A DNA stretch of 64,000 nt from Rana temporaria (Eukaryota > Chordata > Amphibia > Anura > Ranidae): assembly GCF_905171775.1 (NCBI RefSeq), contig NC_053490.1, positions 523,618,827 through 523,682,826 of the forward strand, given 5' to 3'. Position 1 is the stretch's first letter, and every line of letters begins with the position of its first letter. The position numbers and the translations under genes were made by a program. The notes below the pieces were generated by a model. The model had not been told where the DNA came from and did no database searches. It saw nothing but the letters and a program-made list of their open reading frames with translations. This document shows positions 46,342-58,746 of the stretch, in pieces.

Positions 46342-47256
46342 AGTGTTGCGTTATTGATGCGTTAAGCGTTTTTTTTTTTTTCACTTTAACACACTGTGTA
46401 AGCTGGTTGCCAAGGAGCAGGCCGGGAAGCTGGCTGCCGCGTCCTTGACGAGTCAACAGCTGTCAGCAGGACCTCGCTGCTGAGCGCTCCCAAGCCACTT
46501 TTTTTTTTTTTTTTACATACAAAAAAAGTTAAAAAGTGCTGTGCAAACTGTAGGCGCTATATAAATCCTGTATAAAAAATAAATAATAATAATAATAATA
46601 GTAATAATAAAATAGCTTTTTTATTATATTATTACAATTGTATTATATTATTATACTCATTTTATTATAGTTATTTATTATTTTTACTTGATTATAAGAT
46701 TATTATTAATAAATATGTTATTATAATATTTCTGTTTAATAGTTATAATAAAAACAACAATAATACAATTATAATCAAATATTATTAAATAACTATAATA
46801 TTATTGCTATTATAGTTATTGATTTTTTATTATAAATGTTATTAATGTTGTTAATAAATGTTATTTTTTAATATTGTATTTTTATTAATGTTGTTTTTAT
46901 TATAACTAATAAAAATACAATATTAAAAAATAACATTTATAATAAAAAATGTTATGCTATTAATGTTATTTTTTTAATATTGTACTTCTATTAGTTATAA
47001 TAAAAACATTAACTAATAAAAATACAATATAAAAAAATTGTATTTTTATTAGTTAATGTTTTTATTATAACTAATAGAAGTACAATATTAAAAAAATAAC
47101 ATACAACATTAATAATATTGATTTTTATTATAAAATTATATTATTAATGTTATATGTTATTTTTTAATATTGTATTTTTATTAATGTTGTTTTTTATTAT
47201 AACTAATAAAAATACAACATTAAAAAATAATACAATTTATAATAAAAAAAATGTTA

Positions 47257-48471
47257 TTAACCACTTACGGACCCCCCACTGTATATATACGTCCTCTTTT
47301 TAAACATGGATATCTCAGCAACGGCAGCAGCTGCTGCCACAACTGAGATATCCATGTTTTCAGCTGGCGGCCGTGTAAACGATAACGGCGGTCTCCGCGG
47401 CGGATTCGCCGCGAGATCGCCGTTATCGGTGGCGGGAGAGGGGCCCCCCCCCTCCCGCCGCTTTTCCGCGCCCTCCGCCGCTTACCGGAGCCGTCGGTAG
47501 CGGCAGAGAAGATCCGATGCTGCCGCCTGGAGAGTGAGGACTTGAGTGAGGGCAAGATGGCCCCCACCCGTCCTCATAGCTCTGCTGGGCGGAAGTGACG
47601 TCAAAACGTCAGTCCCGCCCAGCCTCTTAAAGAGACAATTTTTTTTCTGTCATTTTTTTAAATGACAAATTTTCCTTTTTTTTTTTTTTTTTTGCATTTA
47701 AGCCTAAATATGAGATCTGAGGTCTTTTTGACCCCAGATCTCATATTTAAGAGGACCTGTCATGCTTTTTTCTATTACAAGGGATGTTTACATTCCTTGT
47801 AATAGGAATAAAAGTGATCATTTTTTTTTTTTTTATATTTTAGTGTAAAAAATAATAAAATCAATAAAATTAAATAAGAAAACAAAAAAAAAATTTTTTT
47901 AAAGCGCCCCGTCCTGACGAGCTCGCGCGCAGAAGCGAACGCATACGTGAGTAGCGCCCGCATATGAAAACGGTGTTCAAATCACACAAGTGAGGTATCG
48001 CCGCGATCGTTAGAGCGAGAGCAATAATTAAAGCCCTAGAGCTACTCTGTAGCTCAAAAAATGCAACTTATAGAATTTTTTAAACGTCGCCTATCTAGAT
48101 TTTTAAGGGTAAAAGTTTGACGCCATGCCACGAGCGGGCGCAATTTTAAAGCGTGACATGTTGGGTATCATTTTACTCGGCGTAACATTATCTTTCACAA
48201 TATATAAAAAAATTGGGCCAAATTTATTGTTGTCTTATTTTTTAATTAAAAAAAGTGAATTTTTTCCAAAAAAAGTGCGCTTGTAAGACTGCTGCGCAAA
48301 TACGGTGTGACAAAAAGTATTGCAATGACCGCCATTTTATTCTCTAGGGTGTTAGAAAAAAAAAATATATAATGTTTGGGGGTTTTAAGTAATTTTCTAG
48401 CAGAAAAAAATGTTTTAGTCTTGCAAACACCAAATCTGAAAAACACCTAAGGTCTTTAAGTGCCTGGTTAA
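47257..48471. mobile_element. T-related element, long-arm subtype
   Basis: TTAA at 47257-47260 and 48468-48471; the interior matches 9600-10520 closely (GAGGGCAAGATGGCCCCCAC, CGATCGTTAGAGCGAGAGCA, GCGTGACATGTTGGGTATC). The left part adds a GATATCTCAGCAACGGCAG hairpin. Confidence 0.8.
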
Positions 48472-49189
48472 TATTATTTTTTAATATTGTATTTGTATTA
48501 GTTATAATAAAAACATTAACAAAAATACAATATAAAAAAACAACATTAATAATACAATTTATAATAAAAAATCAATAACTATAATAGTAATATAGTTATT
48601 AATTTATTTTGTTTTTTTACTTTATTAAAATGTTATTTTTATTATAACTAATAATAAAAAAATATAATAAAAATAACATTTATTAATAAAATTATAATCA
48701 AGTAAAAAATAATAATACTACTACTACTAACAATAAATAACAGAAAAAAAATAATAAAAACAACAACTATGATTATATTGCGCAGCGCTGCGTAAACAGT
48801 TGGCGCTATATAAATCCTGTATAATATTATTATAGTTATGTTTTTATTATAAACAAAAAACAATAAAAATTAACTATAATAATATTATACAGGATTTATA
48901 TAGCGCCAACTGTTTACGCAGCGCTGCGCAATATAATCATAGTTATTATTATAATTTAATATTATTGTTTTTTTAATTATAATTTTATTATTAATGTTGT
49001 TAATATGTTTTTATTATAAACAAAAAACAATAAAAATTATTAACAACATTAATAATAAAATTATAATTAAAAAAACAATAATATTAAATATAATAATAAC
49101 TATGATTATATTGTGAAGCGCTGTGTAAACGGTTGGCGCTATATAAATCCTGTATAATATTATTATACTTATTGTTTTTTTTTATTATA

Positions 49190-49465
49190 ATATTGTATTA
49201 GTTATAATAAAAACATTAATACAATTATAATCAAATAAAAAAACAATAATATTAAATATAATAACTGATTATATATTGTGAAGCGCTGTGTAAACGGTTG
49301 GCGCTATATAAATCCTGTATAATATTATTCTTATTGGGTTTTTTTTATTATAAATTGTTATTATAATATTGTATTAGTTATAATAAAAACATTAATAAAA
49401 TTATAATCGAATAAAAAAAAACAATAATATTAAATTAATAACTATAATAATAGAAACATAATAAT

Positions 49466-49524
<59 letters not shown>

Positions 49525-49919
49525 CTACTACTACTACTACTATGATTATATTGTGAAGCACTGCGTAAACGGTTGACGCTATAAAAATCCTGTAGATTAT
49601 ATTATACTTATTGTTTTTTTTATTATAAATTGTTATTTTTATTATAATATTGTATTAGTTATAATAAAAACATTAATACAATTATAATCAAATAAAAAAA
49701 CAATAATATTAAATATAATAACTGATTATATATTGTGAAGCGCTGTGTAAACGGTTGGCGCTATATAAATCCTGTATAATATTATTCTTATTGGGTTTTT
49801 TTTATTATAAATTGTTATTATAATATTGTATTAGTTATAATAAAAACATTAATAAAATTATAATCGAATAAAAAAAAACAATAATATTAAATTAATAACT
49901 ATAATAATAGAAACATAAT

Positions 49920-49963
<44 letters not shown>

Positions 49964-50100
49964 CTACTATGATTATATTGTGAAGCACTGCGTAAACGGT
50001 TGACGCTATAAAAATCCTGTAGATTATATTATACTTATTGTTTTTTTTATTATAAATTGTTATTTTTATTATAATATTGTATTAGTTATAATAAAAACAT
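49190..50100 (+). repeat. Tandem duplication, unit about 457 bp
   Basis: GTTATAATAAAAACATTAAT at 49201, 49658 and about 50085 starts successive copies. Each has the same two GGCGCTATA/GACGCTATA modules and a (CAA)n tract, which is longer in the first copy (49463-49522) than in the second (about 49920-49963). Confidence 0.8.
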
Positions 50101-50217
50101 TAATAAAATAATCAAATAAAAAAAAACAATAGTATTAAAATAACTATAATAATAGAAAAATAAATAATAATAATAATAATAATAATAAAAAAGATAATAA
50201 TTAATAATAATAAAAAT

Positions 50218-50254
<37 letters not shown>

Positions 50255-50489
50255 TGTAATAATACAACAACCTGTCCCTCCCCCAGTAATATATTTTTCC
50301 GCACTTTCTGGTTGTATAACAGACCCCTCCCTCCCCTGACCCTGCTCTGCCTGGCCTAATGATCACACAAGGACCATTGCCCTCCAGCTGCTATGGGACT
50401 ACAAGGCTCAGCATGCCCAGCACTAGAGAGTCACACGTACAATATATAAAAGTTACAAAGTAACAAATATAAGTAGTATTAGAGCTCCC

Positions 50490-50720
50490 CTCCCCCCCTC
50501 CAGTACCTGTATCCCGGGATGGCAGTCCCCTCCGCTCCTTGCAGCAGTCACCTGTTACCCTTCTGCGCGCGCTCCCGCACCCGCGCGCTCGCCTTCCCCA
50601 GCTGCTGTGCTGAGGCTGCGCGAGATCCCCAGCTGAGTGTCAAACGGACGGGCGGCCCCGCCCACCTCCGCTGTGAGTGACGTCAGCGGTCAGCTTGGAG
50701 AGGGGGGGGGGGAGTTACAA
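50490..50720 (-). promoter_or_regulatory. CpG-rich promoter-like island, possible noncoding exon 1
   Basis: A non-repetitive, CG-dense stretch. On the minus strand it shows CTGACGTCACTC (a full CRE), GTGGGCGGGGCCGCC (GC box), then GAGCGCGCGGGTGCGGGAGC, and possible donors AACAG|GTGACT and ATACAG|GTACTG near 50550 and 50507. A TATA box is absent. It could be the promoter and leader exon of the minus-strand galactosyltransferase whose coding exon has an acceptor at 11184, or of an unrelated gene. Confidence 0.5.
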
Positions 50721-51469
50721 AAGTTACAGCAAAGTTTTGGGGGGAAAGTTTTTGCGGAGTGATGGGAGGGGCGACACATGGGGACAGCCACAGTTGATTG
50801 TTATGCTGATCCTCTGGACTTTTCTGGCACTTTTTCTTCACATGTAACAATCATCTTTTTTTATTTATTTTTTGTCTGGAAAATGACGTAGAGTGGCCAA
50901 ACATTAGATTATATTTTTTTTCAGAGCAGAGGCCCTGGAGAATAAATTGGTGGGTTTTGCAATTTTTTATGTCGCATGGTTTTCGCACTGCGATTTTTTA
51001 GGATTTTTTTTATTTTTTATTTGAATGCGAAAAAAAACAAACAATACGTAACCATTTTTTTTCAGTAAAATATAAAAGATGAAGCTATGCCAAGTAAATA
51101 GATACCAAACATGTCACGCTTTAAAATGACTAAGGCGGCAAACTACATACATGCTGCTATCCATAGGCGACGCCGGCGACGCCTCAAAAGCCTTCACAAG
51201 TTACCACTTTAAAATGAACGAGGAGGTCTGGTGCGAGAATTACTGCCCATGATCTGATGTTCGCGGTGATACCTCACATGTGTGGGATGATCGCTGTTTG
51301 CACGTGTGCAGGACCTGAGCAAGCACGAGAGGAAGGGGGGCAATGGGGCATGGTAACCCCTTCCTGGCTGTGCTATAGCCGAAAGACAGCTACAGCGTGG
51401 GCTTAATTTGCCAGGAGGGCATACATGGACATTCTCTCATGATCACGACGCCAACGTACTCCCTGCGGC
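50721..51469. other. Unclassified, with a T-related fragment
   Basis: 51048-51300 resembles the long-arm T subtype (ACCAAACATGTCACGCTTTA). The rest has no recognised repeat ends or coding regions. Confidence 0.4.
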
Positions 51470-52392
51470 GAGTGGGCAGCATGCTCTGTGATCACTGAGT
51501 CCTGATTATCAGTGCAGTCCCAACAGGGTCCACCAGTGCTGCCAATCAGTGCTTACCAGGACAGTGTTGCTAATCAGTGCCCACCAGTACCTTCTCATCA
51601 GTGTCACCTATCACTGCCACATATCATTGCCACCTATCAGTGCCCATCAGTGTCACATATCAGTGCCCATCAGTTCTGCCTATAAGTGCCCACCAGTACC
51701 GCCTCATCAGTGCCCATCAGTGCAGCCTCATCAGTGCCGCCTATAAGTGCCACCTCATCAGTGCCCATCAGTACTGTGTCATCAGTGCCCAGCAGTCTCG
51801 CCTATCACTGCAGCCTCATCAGTGCCCACCAGTGTTGCCTCATCAGTTCCACCTATCAGTGTCCACCAGTGCCGCCTCATCAGTGCCCACCAGTGCTGCC
51901 TCATCAGTGCCCATCAGTGCCGCCTATCAGTGCAGCCTCATCAGTGCCCATCCGTTCCGCCTATCAGTGCCCATCAGTGAGACTTCATCAGTGCCCACCA
52001 GTGCTGCCTCATCAGTTCTGGGCGGACTTCATATGACGTGCCCGCCGCGTCGATGGGGACCCGATGCACGGGCCCAGTGGCCGCAATGTCCGCCGGGCTC
52101 CCGCGATTGCCCGGTAACTGAGCAGGACCGGGCAACACAGAGCTCCACGTCCTGTCAGGGAGAGAGGAGACCGATGGCGTGTTCCTTGTACATAGGGACA
52201 ACCATCGGTCACCTCCCCCAGTCAGTCCCCTCCCCCCACAGTAAGAATCACTCCCAGGATACACATTTAGCCCCTTCCTCGCCCCCTAGTGTTCGCAGTC
52301 ACGATAAAAATCGCAGATCGCCGCCATTACTATTAAAAAAAAAAAAAATAATAAAAATGCTATAAATCTATCCCCTATTTTGTAAACGCTAT

Positions 52393-53111
52393 GGCCCAGA
52401 TTCACGTAGGAGATACGACGGCGTATCTCCAGATACGCCGTCGTATCTCTGAGTGTGAGGCGTTGTATCTTGGCGCCTGATTCAAAGAATCAGATACGCC
52501 AGAATTTCTCTAAGATACGACCAGCGTAAGTCTCCTACGCCGTCGTATCTTAACTGAATATTTACGCTGGCCGCTAGGGGCGTGTACGCTGATTTACTCC
52601 TAGAATATGTAAATCAGCTAGATACGCCTATTCACGAACGTCCGCCCGGCCGTCGCAGTACAGATACGCCGTTTACGTTAGACTATTTCCGGCGTAAAGT
52701 TACCCCTGCTATATGAGGCGCAGCCAATGTTAAGTATGGACGTCGAGCCAGCGTCGAATTTTCCGTCGATTACGTCGTTTGCGTAAGTCGTTCGCGAATA
52801 GGGCTGTTCACGTCGAAAGCATTGGCTTTTTGCAGGTTAATTTGGAGCGTGCGCACTGGGATACTTTCACGGACGAAGCATGCGCCGTTCGTAAAAAGCG
52901 TAATTTACGTGGGGTCACAATAAATTAACATAAAACACGCCCACATGTTCCATATTTGAATTAGGCGGGCTTACGCCGGCCTATTTACGCTACGCCGCCG
53001 CAACTTTGCTTTGAGAATACTGCACTTGCCTGTCAAAGTTGCGGAGGCGTAGCGTAAATAGGATACGTTACGCCCGCTCACAAATACGCGCTCCCTACGT
53101 GAATCTGTCCC
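52393..53111. mobile_element. PIF/Harbinger-like element
   Basis: Ends GGCCCAGATTCACGTAG and CTACGTGAATCTGTCCC; body has CGTCGTATCTTAACTG, CCGCTAGGGGCGTGTACGC and GCATGCGCCGTTCGT. It splits the T motif CGCTATAACTTTTG. The 3-bp duplication is blurred. Confidence 0.75.
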
Positions 53112-53259
53112 AATAACTTTTGGGCAAACCAACAATAAACGCTTATTGCCATTTTTTTTTACCAAAAATATGTAGAAGAACACGTATCGGCCTAAACTGA
53201 GGAAAAAAATGTGTTTTTAAAAAATGTAATATTTATTATAGCAAAGAGTAAACAATATT

Positions 53260-53992
53260 GGGGTGGATTCAGGTACGACTTGCGCCCTCTTACGGAGGCG
53301 CAGCGTACCGTTTTAATGCTGCGCCTCCGTAAATTACCTGCGCTACGCTTCATTCCTGAAGCAGTAGCTCCGTAATTGGCGTGGGCGCTCCGTAAAAATG
53401 GCCGGCGTAAGCGCGCGTAATTTAAATGATCCCGTAGGGGCGTGGATCATTTAAATTAGGCGCGTTCCCGCGCCGAACGTAGTGCGCATGCTCCGTCGGG
53501 AAACTTTCCCGACGTGCATTGCGGCAAATGACGTCGCAAGGACGTCATTTGCTTTAACGTGAACGTAAATGGCGTCCAGTGCCATTCACGATTCACTTAC
53601 GCAAACAACGTAATTTTAAAACATCGCGACGCGGGAACGACGGGTATACTTAGCATTGGCTGCCCCTGCTAATAGCAGGAGCAGCCTTACGCGGAACCCG
53701 ACGAACGCAAACGACGTAAACTGCGTACGCAGGGCGCGCGTACGGTTGTGAATCGGCGTTAGTATGCAATTTGCATACTCTACTCTGACCACTACGGGAA
53801 CGCCACCTAGCGGCCATCGTAAGAATGCAGCCTACGATACGACGGCATAAGAGCCTTATGCCAGTCATATCTTAGGCTGCAGTCGGCGTATCGACCTTTC
53901 TGAATCAGGAGCAGTCGATACGCCGGCGCAACTAAGCAATTGCGCTGCGTAACTATGGTTACGCAGACGCAATTGCTTACTGAATCCACCCC
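53260..53992. mobile_element. PIF/Harbinger-like element (GGGGTGGATTCA ends)
   Basis: Ends GGGGTGGATTCAG and CTGAATCCACCCC with ATT at 53257-53259 and 53993-53995. Rich in CG with a TTTAAATGATCC palindrome. No transposase frame. Confidence 0.8.
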
Positions 53993-54233
53993 ATTGTTTT
54001 TTTTTTCAAACTTGTCACTATTCTTTTGTTTATAGCGCAAAAAATAAAAACTGCAGAGGTGATCAAATACCACCAAAAGAAAGCTCTATTTGTGGGGGGA
54101 AAAAGGATGTCAATTTTGTTTGGGTAAAGTGTTGCACGACCGCGCAATTGTCAGTTAAAGCAGCGCAGTGATGTGTCGCAAAAAATGTCTTGGGCAGGAA
54201 GGGGGTGAAAGTGCCCTGTATTGAGGTGGTTAA

Positions 54234-54990
54234 AGTTCATGTGCGTGTAAAGGCAGGTGTCCCAATACTTTTGACACAATAGTGTGTGTGTTGTTTATAT
54301 TTACTAGTCTTGTTTTTTTTCCCTTGCTTTTCAGGGAAAAGAAACAGATTTGTGTCCCCTGTATACAGAGTTCTGTGTGTTTGTAAACACAGAACACCGT
54401 GTATGATTGGAAACAGTTGATCAGCAGGTTTCAGCCAAAATCATTGGCTGAAATCTGCTGACAAACTTGCTCTGTGTCCAATCCCAATCCCAGAAGAAGG
54501 CCAACAACATACATGTACGTTGCCATAACTGTACCTGCCACCCGCTCCCAGTATATTTGCCGCGAGGAGTTGGCAGGTGGTTATATGTCCCCGTCCTTAC
54601 ACAAAAAATGTATTGAACTTCAAAGCTTGTAAAAGAAGATTAGCAATATTTACCCAATGTGCAACCCCCCCCTCCCCACTGTAGTAAACTGCGGCTCTGT
54701 CTGTTGTAACACATTCCTGTTACAGAATGCATTAAAGGAGAAGTAGTAGGACATCGTTCTGCAGTCTGCACTCCCATAGACAGCGGCGGGCTAAAGTCCT
54801 CTGGTGGCGCTCAGCCAATCCAGACTCTGGAAAGATCCCAGTTCGCTCCAAAGAAACTATTTAAAGTGACGGGAAACATGAAGATCACCTTTAACTCACA
54901 GCCATGACCTCAAAAACATTTATTTACTACACAAATAAAGATAAAGGCGTACTATGGTACTAATCACCTAACAATAAGGAAGAAAACTCA
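54234..54990. other. Tc1-like terminus, then unclassified sequence
   Basis: 54234-54284 reads AGTTCATGTGCGTGTAAAGG to ATACTTTTGACACAATAGTG, a Tc1-like terminus. Then an inverted repeat around TTTCAGCCAAAATCATTGGC at about 54430, and a T2/Kolobok-like start TTAAAGGAGAAGTAGTAGG at 54734. Confidence 0.45.
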
Positions 54991-54998
54991 CTGTAAAG

Positions 54999-55540
54999 TA
55001 GGGTAACCAGACGTCCCCGGTTTCAGGGGACAGTCCAAGGATTGAGGACACTGTCCCCGGACCAGGTCTGTGCCTGGTTTTGTCCCCGGATTGGATTTGA
55101 ACAGAGGCTGGGGCAATTTCAAAGACAGTCAGTGCAGAATAAAAAAAATATATATATATGAATTATACATCCCTGCTCCTACTAGCTTAGGGGGGTGTAT
55201 TTTTTTCCATTATCTGAGCCCCTTTTCTGATGATCATGTGCTGGTCGGAGCGGAGGGAATATTTCTTCAGTTTCGGGTGCCGTTTCAGCTCCACACACAT
55301 GTTCTTTTGCCTTGGCTCAAGTCCCGGCCAGCCACCTGCCTTTTCATCTCCTTGCCTTCCCTGGCGGTGTAATTTTCCTCCGCTCCCCACCCAGTACTAC
55401 CTGGGGCCCAGAGAGTAAGACTTGACAGGCTGTGAGGCAGGCGGCGGCGGCGATGGACAGTGAGTCGCTGATTGCCGCCATTACTAGTAAAAAAAAAAAT
55501 GATATGTCCCTTTTTTTATTTAAAAAATCTGGTCACCCTA
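54999..55540. mobile_element. hAT element (TAGGGTAACCAGACGTCCCC)
   Basis: Ends TAGGGTAACCAG and CTGGTCACCCTA, perfect 8-bp duplication CTGTAAAG (54991-54998, 55541-55548). The body contains a T-type block CCGCCATTACTAG near 55477, suggesting capture or a nested fragment. Confidence 0.9.
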
Positions 55541-55731
55541 CTGTAAAGGTGTATAGGAATGTGTAGCACCCTCTACATAGGTAGGTGCTAAATTAGGATT
55601 TTTGGTTAGCGTAGGAAAATTTAGGCAGGCCTTGCTGGCAGCTAGGCCTGTTTGTTTTGGTTTGTGTGGGCTCAGAGTTTAGCAGCTGGTGACTCACAGG
55701 CAGCGTCACTAAGACCTCCCTCTTTCTTCTA

Positions 55732-56299
55732 GAGCAGTGGTCTCCAAAATGGAGGCCCAGATGTGGCCCTTTGCTTTCTTTTTTCTGGCCCCTGGGGCAT
55801 TATTCCCCCCCACTGTCAGCAACAGTGGGCCATAGTTCCTGCCACTCTATTCCTCCCATGGACACCAATGGTGGGGCACGATTAGGGTGGCTACGTGTCT
55901 CGGATTGCCCTGGACCATCCCGCATTTTGCAGATCTGTCCTGGGCGCCTTCATTCCAGGACAATACTGTGTCCTGGAATGAAACTGACACAGCCACCCCC
56001 CCAGGCCAATCTGATGCCCCCAGAAAAGGCCACCACATCACCGCTTTACTCACTGACAGTACTTGTCCTGGCCGGGAATGCCTGGAAGTGCACAATTCCC
56101 CGTCCCCTGCTTGTGATTGGAGAAATCATAAATCCCACCTCTTGTGTCTAATCACTGTGCTGTGATTCGTTTCAGCACATGCTGATTTTTTTTTCCTCCT
56201 ACTGACACCAATGATGGGCATACCTCCCAACATTTTGAGATAGGAATAAGGGACACCTACCAGCAAACGTATGTAGGCATGGGACACGCCCCCTGCCAC
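55732..56299. mobile_element. hAT-derived cluster, truncated copies
   Basis: CAGTGGTCTCCAAAATGGAG at 55735 is an hAT terminus also seen at 56394 and, complete, at 58419. GGGTGGCTACGTGTCTCGGA at 55885 resembles the 54999 family. CATACCTCCCAACATTTTGA at 56219 marks another truncated element. Boundaries are not resolved. Confidence 0.5.
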
Positions 56300-56883
56300 T
56301 AGGGTTGCCACTTTTTCTTCCAGCCAAACCCGAACACTTTAGCGGCGCACAGCAAAAAAATATATATATTTTTAGTATAAACACTATAACAGGGGTCTCC
56401 AAACTGCAGCTTGCCTTTATCCAGCGCTTGAGTCATTATTCCTGCCATTGACACCAACAATGGGACAGTATTCCTTCTGCTGACATCAACGATTGGGCAT
56501 CGTTTCTTCTAACGACAACAAAAATTGGGCACATTTCCTCCCATGGGCACCAATTATTTCTCCCCCTAATACCAAAGATCGGGCATTATTTACTCCCACT
56601 GGGCATAGTCCGGCCACCCTAAAGTCTGAAGGACAGTAAACTGGCCTTTTCTTTAGAATGTTTGGAGTCCCCTGCACTATAGGATTATAACAGACCTGGG
56701 AGACCTTTGGGGACTCCAAAGAGAATAGTAATGTGGCATGCATAGTGTCCCCCTCCTATGGGGCCCTATTCTGAGCCACATAGCTGTCTGAATATTGTGT
56801 CCGGGTTTCAGGTGGACTGAAACCCGAACACATGATTCAAAACCCGAACTGTCAGGGTGAATCCCGGACAGGTGGCAACCCTA
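56300..56883. mobile_element. hAT element (TAGGGTTGCCAC)
   Basis: Ends TAGGGTTGCCACTTTTTC and GGTGGCAACCCTA; flanks CCTGCCAC (56292-56299) and CCTTCCAC (56884-56891) match at 7 of 8. A nested GGGGTCTCCAAACTGCAG copy starts at about 56394. Confidence 0.8.
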
Positions 56884-57073
56884 CCTTCCACACTCCCTTA
56901 AACGAGAAGTAACTCCAAAAAAAGGTTAATTAAATCCAAAAGTGCTTTTTTTTACCACCACTATTCCTTTTTATTGGCTTTTAAAATGTACAGATGCAGC
57001 AATTTAGAAATTGGATGAAAGGTTTAGCACTGGTGTAGCGCCCTGCTCCTGTTGGGTAGTCACTATTTGTAAA

Positions 57074-57502
57074 TTTAAAAGGGTTGTAAAGGAAAAAATG
57101 TTTTTTCATAATAAGCATCCTTTACCTGCAGACATTCCTCTTTTCACTTCCTCATTGTTCGTTTTTGCTCAGAAGTTGCTTTATTTCTTCTCTGTTCTGT
57201 TCACTTCCTGCTTGTCTGATTGTAACTCACCACCGTGAAGGGAGGCTTTACTGCGGTGGTCAGTGACGTGCTCGCCCCCTCCTGGGGACTACATCTGTTC
57301 GGCAGGACGCTCTCTACGTGTTAGAGACTTCAAGGAGGTGTGAATTACTGGGCGTGCCGCAATGCATACTGGGAAATGTAGTTCTTGCAAGAACAAGCGC
57401 CGCAAACCAGGAAGTGAATGAGAGAACAGAAACTAGAACGCCGGAGGTGATATAGATGAAGGAATTTAATCATTACACTATTCTGTCTGTCTACCTTGCA
57501 GA
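57074..57502. mobile_element. Kolobok-like element, left half
   Basis: TTAAAAGGGTTGTAAAGGA at 57074 and shared motifs (CACTTCCT, GCTCGCCCCCTCC, GGACGCTCTCTACG) tie it to 6387-6878. It contains GGGAAATGTAGTTCTTGCAA. Confidence 0.6.
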
Positions 57503-57990
57503 CATTAAAGCGGATGTGCGGCCAAAAAAAATATTAAAAGCCAGCAGCTACAAATACTGCAGCTGCTGACTTTTAATATTAGGACACTTACCTGTCCTGG
57601 AGTCCAGCGCCGTCCGCAGCAGAGGACGAGCGATCGCTCGTCACTCTGCTGCCCCCCCCCCCGACGACAATTAAAGGGCACAGTGACATCAATGGGCACA
57701 GTGGCGACAATTAAAGGGCACAGTGGTGACAATTGGGGCACAGTGGCGATAATTGATGGCACAGTGGCTGTGTTTGATGGCATGGCACAGTGGCTGCGTT
57801 TAATGGCATGGCACAGTGGTGACAATTGATGGCACAGTTGCTGCGTTTGATGTCATGGCATAGTGACTGCATTTGATGGAATGGCACAGTGGTGCGAATT
57901 GGTGGCACAGTGGCTGCGTTTGATGGCATGGAACAGTGGTGGCAATTGATGGCACAGTGGCTGCGTTTGATGGGCACAGTGAGGCTGCAA
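57503..57990. mobile_element. Kolobok-like end fused to a degenerate minisatellite
   Basis: TTAAAGCGGATGTGCGGCC at 57505 to about 57650 is the complement of the right third of 20736-21221. Then GGCACAGTGG-CGACAATT and GCTGCGTTTGATGGCATGG units recur to about 57980. Confidence 0.65.
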
Positions 57991-58418
57991 TTTTTTTTTC
58001 CGTTTGCGCCCCCCCAAAAATTTTGAGTACCAGCCGCCACTGTAATGTACAATGTGTGTGTTTCTGTAATATAATGGTGCCAAATACCTTTGTTATATCG
58101 CCGATCTGCGACCCACCGGAGCTCTCTTCCCCGCAATTATATTAGGGAAACACACACAATGCACATTATATAGTACTGTAATAGAGTGGACTATAGGATT
58201 TTACAAGCATTTTAAACTAGGGCTTATTTTCGGGGTAGGGCTTATATTGTAGCCCTCCTGCAAAATACCGCTAGGTCTTATTTTTGGGAAAACACAGTAG
58301 TATTCTTTTATCTTTATTTATGTATGTAGAGAGATGTTTTTGATGTCATGATTGAACGATATTTTGATAAAAATGATTTGATGTTTATGTTAAATTCTCC
58401 ATGGTGGTTCATTTAGAT
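57991..58418. other. Unclassified sequence
   Basis: AT-rich; no element ends or genes recognised. Confidence 0.35.
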
Positions 58419-58705
58419 CACGGGTCTCCAAACCTGCTAAACAAAGGGCCAGTTTATTTTCCTTCAGACTTTAGGGGGGCCGGACTGTGGCCAACGGGAG
58501 TGGAAGTTTTCCTGGTATCAGTGGGAGTGAACATGGGCACATTTGGTATTGGGGAAGGAATAATGCCCCATCTTTGATGCCAGTGGGAGGAATGGTACCC
58601 TATTGTTGGTGTCAGTTGGCAGAATAGTGTCTCCTATCAGTGGGAGGAATAGTGCCCCAAGGGCCGAATTTAGTCAAGCAAAGGGCCACAGTTTGGAGAC
58701 CACTG
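58419..58705. mobile_element. hAT MITE (GGGTCTCCAAACC)
   Basis: Ends CACGGGTCTCCAAACC and CAGTTTGGAGACCACTG; flanks ATTTAGAT (58411-58418) and ATTTAGAG (58706-58713) match at 7 of 8. Confidence 0.85.
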
Positions 58706-58746
58706 ATTTAGAGTAAGGATTTTACTTTTTTTGTTTGACCTACAAC

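Larger units (their letters stand above)
46540..50230. repeat. AT-rich region with repeated GGCGCTATATAAATCCTG modules
   Basis: About 2.5 kb of TAA/ATT-rich DNA (excluding the T element at 47257-48471) with at least seven copies of a module ending TTGGCGCTATATAAATCCTG, near 46550, 48790, 48910 (inverted), 49115, 49280, 49570, 49740 and 49990. Modules carry (TAA)n or (CAA)n tails, resembling the 3' end of a SINE or LINE. Stretches are repeated both directly and inverted. Confidence 0.75.
51470..54233. mobile_element. T-family element with degenerate array and two Harbingers
   Basis: A CAGTGCCCACCAGTGCCGCC-type array (51530-52020), a GC-rich block, the CCGCCATTACTATT block, then interruption by elements at 52393 and 53260, then the ATCAAATACCACCAAAAG block and GAGGTGG + TTAA at 54230-54233. 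The left end is unclear. Sequence right of the TTAA is a Tc1-like terminus (54234-54284). Confidence 0.7.

Noticed and set aside
51577..52365. 262-codon plus-strand frame rich in Ser, Ala, Pro and Val
   Set aside because: Covers the degenerate CAGTGCC array of a T element and runs on into family blocks that are non-coding in other copies.
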